The position numbers were made by a program, and so were the translations under genes. Under the pieces are notes generated by a model that worked only from the letters and a program-made list of their open reading frames with translations, was not told the DNA's origin and searched no databases. Shown in pieces: positions 15,544 through 21,695 of a stretch of DNA of 22,365 nt. The DNA is from an uncultured Bacteroides sp. (GTDB lineage: Bacteria; Bacteroidota; Bacteroidia; Bacteroidales; Bacteroidaceae). How positions within the stretch are numbered: position 1 is the stretch's first letter; every line of letters begins with the position of its first letter. The stretch spans positions 1-22,365 of the forward strand of contig NZ_CASFWU010000041.1 in assembly GCF_949298305.1 (NCBI RefSeq). Direction: 5' to 3'.

Positions 15544-16899
15544 TTAACTAAGTGTCTTCTTGGTTCCGCTTCCGCTGTCCAGCGTGACGAGGATGGTGTT
15601 GCGGAAGCGCAGTTCGCAGTCGGGCATGCCATTGATGCGGATGTACAGCTCAATGGGATCGAGGATGTTCTGACGGTCTATCCATGCGTTGGCTATGTTC
15701 ACCAGGAAGGCCTCGCGGATGTTGCTTCCTCCCTGGTTTCCGGCATAGGTACCGCCCGGCATTCCGGCGCCCATCACGTTGGGGTTCACCATCAGGGCGA
15801 AGAGGATTTCGCTGTTGGCGGCGGCAGACACCGGCAGGTTGTCGCTGCCCTGGTACTTGTTCTCCAGCGGCTTAATCTTCCACTCTTCCTCGATGCGCCC
15901 GTTGGCCTCGTTCACGGCGTACATGGAGAACAGGGGCTTTTCGGCGTTGTCCGGCCCGCAAAGGTTCATCTCCACCTGGTCCATGTATTTGTTGATTTCA
16001 ACTTTCCGCTGGTCCGGGGTGTAGTCCTTGGCCGGATACTTCTTCTCCCAGTAGCTGTAAGGTATCTGCACGTGCCACTTCCAGGTAATCTGGTTTTGGT
16101 AGGCTTTCTTCAGGAAGCGGGGTATCAGGTGGGCAATCTCCGTCCATCCGCAGACGAAGGCCGGGAACCAGACGGGCATCCCGTAGAGGTCGTCGTTGCT
16201 CCAGCTGTCGCGCACCGGCATGATGAAGCCGTTCTTCATCTTGTCCGCGAATTTCAGCACTTCGAGGTGCATTTCGGGGTCGAACTCGGACAGCACCTCC
16301 CACTTGCTGTACTGCCCGGCGTCCGGACGCTGCGGCCAGTAGCCGGAGACGATGCAGCGGCAGGCACCGTAGGCATCCAGCTCGGAGTAGCGGCGGAACA
16401 GGGCGTTCACGGGACTGACGCCTGCAAACGAATTGCCGGCAGCCGAAGGCACGAACTGCACCGCCCCGTTGCCGAACTTCAGATAGTCGCGTAGCACCTT
16501 CTCCATGTAGCGGCGCACCTGGCGCGAGGCCACGAACTGCTGCACCCGGCTGTCCGTAACGGGCTCCAGCAGTTCGTTGCCGTTGTCGTCGAAGCCCTTC
16601 ACCCGGCAGGGATAGATGCCCTGTCCCAGCGTCAGGTTGCGCAGGAACTTCAGCCCCGTATTGAGCACGCTGGTACCGGCTATCTCGCGTTCGGCTATTT
16701 GAGGGAAGTCGTTACCAGCACCCCAGGGGCGAATCTTCACGCCGTCGATGTCGATGTAGCTGCTCTCATTCAGATCATACGGCATCAGTATCTTCAGACG
16801 TTCATTTGCCTGGTTGGAAGGGAGGCCGGACGTCTCGCCGAAGACGTATGTGCTCTGCATCAGCAGGGGAAAACCTTCTTGGTTGAACAATATATCCAT
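15544..16899 (-). CDS. phage portal protein
   Basis: 451 aa. The portal is the dodecameric ring through which DNA enters the capsid. Support: a typical portal length, a central region with GVKIRPWGAGNDFPQIAERE and a helical middle (YMEKVLRDYLKFGNGAVQF), and in the C-terminal third the portal-like stretch around ALMVNPNVMGAGMPGG, followed by SNIREAFLVNIANAWIDRQ. It precedes the connector-like gene and is flanked on both sides by intergenic repeats of one family. No capsid gene follows, which is unusual. Function by family look and context; a structure comparison would settle it. Confidence 0.72.
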   Translation of the reverse strand: MDILFNQEGFPLLMQSTYVFGETSGLPSNQANERLKILMPYDLNESSYIDIDGVKIRPWGAGNDFPQIAEREIAGTSVLNTGLKFLRNLTLGQGIYPCRVKGFDDNGNELLEPVTDSRVQQFVASRQVRRYMEKVLRDYLKFGNGAVQFVPSAAGNSFAGVSPVNALFRRYSELDAYGACRCIVSGYWPQRPDAGQYSKWEVLSEFDPEMHLEVLKFADKMKNGFIMPVRDSWSNDDLYGMPVWFPAFVCGWTEIAHLIPRFLKKAYQNQITWKWHVQIPYSYWEKKYPAKDYTPDQRKVEINKYMDQVEMNLCGPDNAEKPLFSMYAVNEANGRIEEEWKIKPLENKYQGSDNLPVSAAANSEILFALMVNPNVMGAGMPGGTYAGNQGGSNIREAFLVNIANAWIDRQNILDPIELYIRINGMPDCELRFRNTILVTLDSGSGTKKTLS

Positions 16900-16903
16900 T
16901 GGT

Positions 16904-16992
16904 TTAATGGTTAATGGTTTGTGGTTAATGGTGAATGGTTAATGGTTAGTGGTGAATGGAAAATTCTTCATTCCTCATTCTTCATTCTTCAT
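16904..16992. repeat. intergenic repeats upstream of portal
   Basis: Two simple families side by side: TTAATGG/TGAATGG units (about 16910-16960), as in the gap behind portal, followed by CATTCTTCATTC-type units (about 16965-16992). They fill the gap between the portal start and the stop of the small upstream gene completely. No promoter or terminator recognised within them. Confidence 0.7.
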
Positions 16993-17271
16993 TTATAAGA
17001 TTACTTTCATTCGGTTATACTCCAGTATCAGGTCGATGTCCACGGGGTACGGATGCCCCTCGGGGTTGCCTTTGCAGTCGCAGGGCTGCACGCCCCGCAG
17101 CTGGTGTTCCTTCATGTTCATGCGGCCCGCCCCGCAAGCGTAGGCCTGGGGGATGAAGTAGAGCTTGCCCTCCTTGCTGACGAACTTCACGGAGAAGATG
17201 CGCCGGCGGCCGCGTTCGTCGGTGCGGATGTCCAGGTCGGAGAGCATGAGGTTGCGTCGGATTGTTTTCAT
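16993..17271 (-). CDS. small uncharacterised phage protein
   Basis: 92 aa from ATG 17271, 5 bp after the preceding gene. Basic N-terminus (MKTIRRNLMLSDLDIRTDERGRRR is split by short strands), a strand pair around FSVKFVSKEGKLYFIPQA, and three Cys (in AYACG and PCDCKG) that could form a small metal site; only CDC is closely spaced, so this is weak. Ends in a helix, IDLILEYNRMKVIL. No family recognised. It is GC-rich and in the same reading block as its neighbours, so it is probably a real structural or assembly gene. Confidence 0.65.
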   Translation of the reverse strand: MKTIRRNLMLSDLDIRTDERGRRRIFSVKFVSKEGKLYFIPQAYACGAGRMNMKEHQLRGVQPCDCKGNPEGHPYPVDIDLILEYNRMKVIL

Positions 17272-17276
17272 ATCTT

Positions 17277-18356
17277 TTAGTCAAATGTATAGTCAAACGT
17301 CTGGTCGAAGATGCGTCCCTTCAGCGGGTTGGTGCGGCTGAACTTGCCGTAGGGGCTGACGGCCGGCCGGAAAGAGAGCGAGACGCTGATGCGCTCGTTG
17401 CCGATGTGCTGGTGGGCGAAGTCGATGCCGGTGATGACGACGGGGATGTTGCGTCCGTCTTCCAGCAGTCGGATGTCGGGCGAGGTAAGCATGTCCTTCA
17501 GACTCTCGTACTTGTCGGGCTGCATGTAGCCGGAGTTGACGGTGCGCCCCTGCACCAGGTCGGGATTGATGCACCGCTCGCGGTCGAGCATCCTCGCCGT
17601 TTCGCCCTCCAGTTCGGGCTCCTCGGTCTCCAGCCCCAGCAGGGTGAGGGTCTCAGGCACGCCGAAGTTGTTCAGGTAGAGGAAGGTGGTCTGACGGCGG
17701 CGGGCACGGCGGTCTACGACGTACTTCACCCGGTCGGCCACGCCCTCGGCATTGGTCAGCGTGACGAGGTAGTAGAGGACGGCATCGGCCTGCACGCCGG
17801 CCAGCGAGGCCACCCGCTGCGCCGATACCCGGTAGGCCATGAAGCCCGCCATGCCCGCCGTGGAGACCTGCTTCTGCACGTAGCGGGCGGCGCCGCCGTC
17901 CAGGTAGGCCACGCCTATCTGCAGCCCCATGCCCGAACCCGCCGCAAAGGGGAAGAACTCCTCGCGACCCTCGGCCGTCAGCACCTCCTTGTAGCGGCTC
18001 AGGATGTAGCCGTCGGGCACTATCATGTCCAGCGGCATCCGGCTGTAGCAGGCGTTCAGGTAGAGGGTTAGCGAGCCGTTGCTGTCCACCGCCCGCAGTG
18101 TCACCTGCAGCGGGTTGCAGCGGACGGAGTCGGCCACGCTGTCCAGCTCCGGCAGCGCGAAGTAGGGGCGCAGGAGCGAAGGCAGGTCGCGCAGCGTCAC
18201 GCTACCCGCTTCGTCGGGATAGAACGTCTCGGTCAGTATTTCACCGGCCGTGGCCAGCGATACGTGTACCTCGGCATAGTCTGCCACCTCGGTCAGCGTG
18301 ATATCCTTCACGTCGTAGAGGAAGAACTTCAGGTTGTTGGAGATATCCGCTACCAT
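17277..18356 (-). CDS. uncharacterised phage structural protein
   Basis: 359 aa from ATG 18356 (MVADISNN), preferred over a GTG two codons earlier; the ATG overlaps the previous stop as ATGGTAG. It is beta-rich with alternating hydrophobic residues throughout (LKFFLYDVKDITLTEV, then VSLATAGEILTETFYP), and the C-terminus (ISVSLSFRPAVSPYGKF) looks like a repeated structural strand set. There is no signal peptide. The beta-rich make-up suits a tail or baseplate component rather than an enzyme. Its location between the lysis genes and portal is unusual. I do not recognise a family. Confidence 0.6.
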   Translation of the reverse strand: MVADISNNLKFFLYDVKDITLTEVADYAEVHVSLATAGEILTETFYPDEAGSVTLRDLPSLLRPYFALPELDSVADSVRCNPLQVTLRAVDSNGSLTLYLNACYSRMPLDMIVPDGYILSRYKEVLTAEGREEFFPFAAGSGMGLQIGVAYLDGGAARYVQKQVSTAGMAGFMAYRVSAQRVASLAGVQADAVLYYLVTLTNAEGVADRVKYVVDRRARRRQTTFLYLNNFGVPETLTLLGLETEEPELEGETARMLDRERCINPDLVQGRTVNSGYMQPDKYESLKDMLTSPDIRLLEDGRNIPVVITGIDFAHQHIGNERISVSLSFRPAVSPYGKFSRTNPLKGRIFDQTFDYTFD

Positions 18357-18847
18357 TGCCACAGTGTTTTCTGCACGCCGACCACCGGCGTGCGGTTAGT
18401 GAAATCATATCCCGCCCGGAACTCCCACGACCTGCGGCGGTAGCCCGCCACGACGGCGCACAGTCCGCGCCCCAGGTCGGCGCCCAGCGTCAGGGCATTG
18501 TCGCGAACCACCGGCTGCCGGTAGTTGACCACCACCTGGCGGTCCAGCAGGCGGTTCTGCCCGACGACGTCCGTCAGCTCCACCCGCAGGTAGGGGCGCT
18601 CGACGATGGTGTCGCGGTAGTGCCGTTCGTTGAAGTAGTCGGCCAGGATGGCGGCTGTGTCCACCCGGGCAGGAACCGTGCGCTCCACCACCATCGGCGT
18701 GCCGATGACGTCGACCAGCGTGTCCGTAATCTCCACCGTCACGGCAGGCGGGACGATGGGGGCAGGCCTCCGGGCCGTGCAGCGCCCCAGCCCGAAGGCC
18801 AGTGCGGCCAGTGCCGCCGCCAGGATGTATCTACTTGCCTTCTCCAT
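18350..18847 (-). CDS. membrane-anchored protein, spanin-like (DUF6808-like)
   Basis: 165 aa. An N-terminal hydrophobic helix (about 5-22, RYILAAALAALAFGLG) is followed by a cysteine but not by a proper lipobox, so it is an inner-membrane anchor rather than a lipoprotein. A Pro/Val-rich periplasmic part follows. The C-terminal 50 residues alternate polar and hydrophobic residues with Gly/Tyr turns (LGADLGRGLCAVVAGYRRRSW) and end in Trp, like outer-membrane beta strands. Together with the holin, whose gene overlaps it by 17 bp, this suggests a one-protein spanin that bridges both membranes at lysis (inference). I believe it belongs to DUF6808. Confidence 0.6.
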   Translation of the reverse strand: MEKASRYILAAALAALAFGLGRCTARRPAPIVPPAVTVEITDTLVDVIGTPMVVERTVPARVDTAAILADYFNERHYRDTIVERPYLRVELTDVVGQNRLLDRQVVVNYRQPVVRDNALTLGADLGRGLCAVVAGYRRRSWEFRAGYDFTNRTPVVGVQKTLWQW

Positions 18848-19388
18848 GCCGTTTGCGTCTGATTTGTTCGGTCACTTCGCCCCACAGGTCGGACACCTTG
18901 TTGATGAGTTCGTCCTTGGGTTTGCCGTCGATGACGGCCAGGTTCTCCAGGATGCTGGTCAGGTGCTCCACGCAGAACCACGACATCACGAAGAACTTCA
19001 CCACGCTGAAGAACAGCGCGCCGATGGTGTGATAGATGAATTCTTCCTGCAGGAGGCATTCCTTGTAGAAGGCATGGATGACGTAGATGAGCACAAGCCA
19101 GATGCTCAGCTTGATGATGCAGCGCGAGAAGCGGAAGGACTCGAAGGGGATGCCCTGCCGTCGGCTGGCCCGGATGCCGGTGCGCATCTCCGTGGCGATG
19201 GCCACCAGCATGGCCACGGCCAGGAACGGGCTCAGACCCAGCCATTGGGTGACGAAGGCCGCCACGGCGCTCAGCGAGATGGCGGGCACCTGAAGGCCGT
19301 ACTTGAACGAGGGAGCCACGGACAGCAGAAAATCGGGGATGCTGTCGTAGCCGTAGGTGCTTAGGTATTTGGAAAAGAGGCGTACCAT
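18831..19388 (-). CDS. phage holin (Phage_holin_4 type)
   Basis: 185 aa from ATG 19388 (MVRLFSKYL); a longer in-frame reading from 19526 runs through hairpin DNA and is rejected. Hydrophobic segments lie at about 35-68 and 90-107, with a further one near 120-140. The pattern LAVAMLVAIATEMRTGI, a basic turn with RASRRQG, and the downstream EHLTSILENLA match the pattern of the holin_4 family. Holins open the inner membrane so that endolysin reaches the cell wall; here the endolysin is 9 kb downstream. First gene after the terminator and hairpin leader. Confidence 0.78.
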   Translation of the reverse strand: MVRLFSKYLSTYGYDSIPDFLLSVAPSFKYGLQVPAISLSAVAAFVTQWLGLSPFLAVAMLVAIATEMRTGIRASRRQGIPFESFRFSRCIIKLSIWLVLIYVIHAFYKECLLQEEFIYHTIGALFFSVVKFFVMSWFCVEHLTSILENLAVIDGKPKDELINKVSDLWGEVTEQIRRKRHGEGK

Positions 19389-19446
19389 GTGTTTTTTTGA
19401 GGCAAAAATAATAGACACGCACAGGCACAGATAGGACACCTTTCCC

Positions 19447-19529
19447 CTCCGTGGTTGAAGGAACGGAGATATAACAAACCTTTTTGGGCCCCATGCCGTT
19501 TTGCAAGCGGACGAGCAAAACGGCATGGG
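19447..19529 (-). promoter_or_regulatory. hairpin-rich leader upstream of the holin
   Basis: Two hairpins. A 6-bp stem CTCCGT/ACGGAG spans 19447-19468. A perfect 15-bp stem, CCCATGCCGTTTTGC (19490-19504) with its complement (19515-19529) and a 10-nt loop, stands beside it. Neither has a U-run on either strand, so they are not terminators. They may form the 5' leader of the late operon or a processing signal. Confidence 0.5.
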
Positions 19530-19535
19530 CGGGCG

Positions 19536-19565
19536 CAGAAAGCCCCGCCAGCGAACTGACGGGGC
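19536..19565 (-). terminator. terminator of the accessory cassette
   Basis: On the minus strand: a 10-bp stem GCCCCGTCAG/CTGGCGGGGC (one G-U pair) closed by a UUCG tetraloop, then UUUCU. It begins 6 bp after the stop codon at 19571. The UUCG loop is unusually stable; the U-run is short. Confidence 0.7.
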
Positions 19566-19570
19566 ATAAA

Positions 19571-20077
19571 TCAGGCAATTAGTTGAGCCTCAATCTCTCG
19601 GACTTTATCCTTTATCTTCCCACGTATGAAGTGGATAAATTCCACGATTATAAGGCGGTTACTGATAGAAAAAGCATCATCGTCTCTATATGAACTTCCT
19701 TGGCAGAACTTAAGTTTGTACATGCCAGTATTAAAACCTTCTTCTTGTGAAAGCTCATCTTCCGCTTTTCCCAATTTATCCATCACTTCAATAAATTGCA
19801 CCCGATTTTCTGAAAGTTTCTTTTTCCGCTCCAGCTCGGCTAAACATTTTTGCAATTCCGCCGTTCGTTGTTCGATTTCTTTTTTCAGTTCTTCAGCATC
19901 TTTCACTTTGGGCTTAGAAGACCTGTTGATGTCTTTTGCTTCCTTTTTCTGCTTGTCGTTATCTTTTGCAGGTTCTCCAGTTGATGGTGCAGAAATGACG
20001 AGCACATTCCCGTTTGTCTTCATAGTTTCTACGGTTTTAGCAATCTCACTACCAATTTTCTTTACTTCTTTTTCCAT
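19571..20077 (-). CDS. coiled-coil protein of the accessory cassette
   Basis: 168 aa, AT-rich. A charged coiled coil at about 58-92 (DAEELKKEIEQRTAELQKCL) follows a Lys/Asp-rich linker (DNDKQKKEAKDINRSSKPKVK). The C-terminal part (about 110-165) mixes helix and aromatic residues (FNTGMYKLKFCQGSSYRDDD). No membrane segment or known domain. It is the last of three small genes read together towards the holin and ends in a UUCG-loop terminator. Unknown function; the AT-rich composition, like that of the other two, marks the cassette as acquired. Confidence 0.6.
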   Translation of the reverse strand: MEKEVKKIGSEIAKTVETMKTNGNVLVISAPSTGEPAKDNDKQKKEAKDINRSSKPKVKDAEELKKEIEQRTAELQKCLAELERKKKLSENRVQFIEVMDKLGKAEDELSQEEGFNTGMYKLKFCQGSSYRDDDAFSISNRLIIVEFIHFIRGKIKDKVREIEAQLIA

Positions 20078-20113
20078 AATCTTGAATTTTTATAAGTTAA
20101 TAAATAGGGTTAA

Positions 20114-20518
20114 TTAATCGTTTTCTTTGGATTTCGTCATTTTGTGAACTTGGCATTCCGCAAACAGATAGCACAAAGGGAAATAATCATCATCTTTTTT
20201 CTTCTCCTCTTCCTGCTCCGTTTCTTTAGCCGTGTCCTCTTTTTTTTTCTTGTTGAATGAAACAGGACTTCCCCACACAAGAAGTGCCTTTTCTCCCTTT
20301 TTAACAGAGAAGCCTTCCTCTTTCCACTCTGAAAAAGTTTTCAAATTTTTAAAGCCTTTGCAAGCGTAATAAAATCGTAATAATCCGTTTACGGTGTCGT
20401 CCTCATTCCCCATATACTGGCCTTTATCTCGGGCAGACACCAAGGCGTTAGAAAGTTCTCTTAACTTCATTCGTTTCTCTTGCATTTCAGCGATGTTTTT
20501 GGTTTCTTTCTTTTTCAT
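20114..20518 (-). CDS. ArdC-N-like small protein (tentative)
   Basis: 134 aa from ATG 20518 (MKKKETKN); another ATG at 20548 overlaps the upstream stop. The stretch TFSEWKEEGFSVKKGEKALLVWG, broken here into TFSEWKEEGFSVKKGEKALL and VWG, together with FPLCYLFAECQV near the end resembles the N-terminal single-stranded-DNA-binding domain of ArdC/DUF1738 proteins, which protect incoming DNA. There is no metallopeptidase part, so if related it is a stand-alone N-terminal domain. A Lys/Glu low-complexity insert (KKKKEDTAKETEQEEEKKKD) sits between the two parts. Confidence 0.55.
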   Translation of the reverse strand: MKKKETKNIAEMQEKRMKLRELSNALVSARDKGQYMGNEDDTVNGLLRFYYACKGFKNLKTFSEWKEEGFSVKKGEKALLVWGSPVSFNKKKKEDTAKETEQEEEKKKDDDYFPLCYLFAECQVHKMTKSKEND

Positions 20519-20537
20519 ATCATTATGTTTTAAATTG

Positions 20538-20735
20538 TTATGCTTCAAATATTACAAAGTCCTCTACCGTTTGAAAATAATTATCTCCATTGCTGAAAAG
20601 CTCCCATTTCTTCCCATTTTCATCTAAAAAAACGATACAAAGTTCTCGGACATTATCCCATTTTTTCAGGATTTTATAACCTTTGAAATTTTCCTCTAAT
20701 ACGTTGATAGCCTGTGCAAAAGTGAATGTTTTCAT
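20538..20735 (-). CDS. small uncharacterised protein
   Basis: 65 aa, AT-rich, first of the accessory cassette. Begins MKTFTFAQAINVLEENFKGY and continues with strands around CIVFLDENGKKWELFS and a final YFQTVEDFVIFEA. Looks like a compact alpha/beta domain with many aromatic residues. No family recognised. The 19-nt gap to the next gene argues for one transcript. It starts just left of the large non-coding region. Confidence 0.55.
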   Translation of the reverse strand: MKTFTFAQAINVLEENFKGYKILKKWDNVRELCIVFLDENGKKWELFSNGDNYFQTVEDFVIFEA

Positions 20736-20849
20736 TGTGCGTAATTTTAATGTTGAACCTTGAGCTCGTGGGTGTGAGCCTTTATTTGGCTGTTTCCCTG
20801 ATTAGAGCTTTTTTTTGTGCGTCGCCTGTCGCTACGCGGTATGTTTCGC

Positions 20850-21456
20850 CTTTTTTACGCCACAAGAATTGCGGTGCCGAGGATGACTACCAGCAAGGTT
20901 CTGCCGAAAACCGAAGGCTTGAATACTACCTTAAGGTGGAGATTTTTTCAGCAGACAGCGCCTGACCTTGCCTGTCAGACCGGTACCCTACATTCGTGGC
21001 AAAAAAAGCGGAACTGCGTGGTGATAGGTGACAAAAAAATGGCGATAATCAGAAGAGGAAACAGCCTGGAAAGTCATAGTTGGAAACTATACCTCTCTGC
21101 CCGGTTATGTATATGGTCAACCGCAGCTTGCGAGGTTCCATAGAACGATAACGGGGCGTAAACAGCCGATTACGGCATGAAATGCGGTAATCTCTGCGTG
21201 TACGCAAATAGGAAACACCTCTCTGCCTGGTCGAAGTAAACAGAATGACGGATTAGGCTCCGCCCCGTATTCTGATTTCTCCGACGTGGCGAAAAAGTAT
21301 GGTCACGGCGTTACAAACGCGGTGACCCCTGCGTGGGCGTAAGCATACAATCAGAAAGCGTGCTTTCTACATATATGCAAAAACTCCGTGCGGCTAAGTT
21401 TCGCAACGCCGTATGCAATACGATACGTAGCGAAGCGTGCCGCACGGAGTTTTTGC
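20850..21456 (+). ncRNA. large structured non-coding RNA candidate
   Basis: The 950 bp between 20736 and 21695 hold no credible gene but many nested stems. Clear ones: ATAGTT/AACTAT (21076-21090) inside AGAGG/CCTCT (21054-21058 with 21092-21096); CTG..CGGTT with AACCGCAG (21097-21126); two hairpins of one design (21168-21192 and 21301-21327); CAGAAT/ATTCTG with inner stems (21241-21273); AGAAAG/CTTTCT (21353-21368); and an 80-nt terminal hairpin (21377-21456). GGAAAC loops and G-U pairs favour the plus strand. Boundaries are approximate: a weak TTTG (20814-20817) and TATGTTTC (20840-20847) pair could be its promoter, though the spacing is 22 bp. The large size and phage setting recall GOLLD/ROOL RNAs; class not assigned. 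Confidence 0.55.
21377..21456 (+). terminator. three-tier terminal hairpin, possibly bidirectional terminator
   Basis: Outer perfect 18-bp stem GCAAAAACTCCGTGCGGC (21377-21394) with its complement (21439-21456); a second stem of 7 bp (21398-21404 with 21430-21436, one G-U on the plus strand); and an innermost CGTAT/ATACG with a 3-nt loop (21410-21422). The AAAAA/TTTTT ends could serve as a U-tract in either direction, which would stop both a plus-strand RNA and read-through from terminase. Confidence 0.6.
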
Positions 21457-21458
21457 GA

Positions 21459-21472
21459 ATTTGTTAACAAAT
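21459..21472. promoter_or_regulatory. perfect 14-bp palindrome, operator-like
   Basis: ATTTGTTAACAAAT is its own reverse complement and lies 2 bp after the terminal hairpin. The unspaced symmetrical form suits a dimeric repressor site or a transcription-factor site. It stands alone in this window, so a role is unproven. Confidence 0.35.
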
Positions 21473-21518
21473 GTTATCGCAGATTTATTATTTTGGATGG
21501 TTGCAATTTATTCATTGG

Positions 21519-21552
21519 TTTCCATATAAAATGGAAAGAAACGGAAGTTTCT
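21519..21552 (+). other. two further hairpins in the gap before terminase
   Basis: TTTCCAT/ATGGAAA with a 5-nt loop (21519-21537) and AGAAAC/GTTTCT with a GGAA (GNRA) loop (21537-21552). The GNRA loop again fits the plus strand. They may belong to the structured RNA region or to a separate element. From 21553 to 21695 I see no further clear structure or gene. Confidence 0.4.
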
Positions 21553-21695
21553 GCCGACCGCGCCCTATCCCAAAACGAAAAAGAAATCGCAATCGGTAAG
21601 GAAATATGACACGTGGGGCACCCCCTCGCCCTGTCCTGTGTCGGCTGCGCTGTCCTCTGTGCTGGACATGCTGTTGCGATAAGGCTTGCGGTGCT

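Noticed and set aside
15430..16992. CRISPR array
   Set aside because: The repeats are 7-bp units without spacers of uniform length, and no cas gene is present.
19403..19410. TATTTTTG (-7 like) on the minus strand before the holin
   Set aside because: It would leave only about 8 nt of leader and has no TTTG 19 bp upstream; probably chance in an A/T stretch.
20817..21143. 108-aa open frame on the plus strand in the RNA region
   Set aside because: Codon use is unlike any neighbour and the frame runs through several hairpins; no ribosome site or domain.
20829..21433. 8-bp complementarity TCGCTACG/CGTAGCGA as closing stem of the RNA
   Set aside because: Positions at the two ends are attractive, but 8-bp matches are expected by chance in 600 nt and the 3' copy is already used in the terminal hairpin.
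20736..21695. Diversity-generating retroelement or group II intron
   Set aside because: No reverse transcriptase frame, no template/variable repeat pair matching the fibre gene, and no recognisable domain V.
20736..21695. tRNA gene, as sometimes found beside giant phage RNAs
   Set aside because: No T-loop GGTTCRANNCC motif with a matching acceptor stem seen on either strand.
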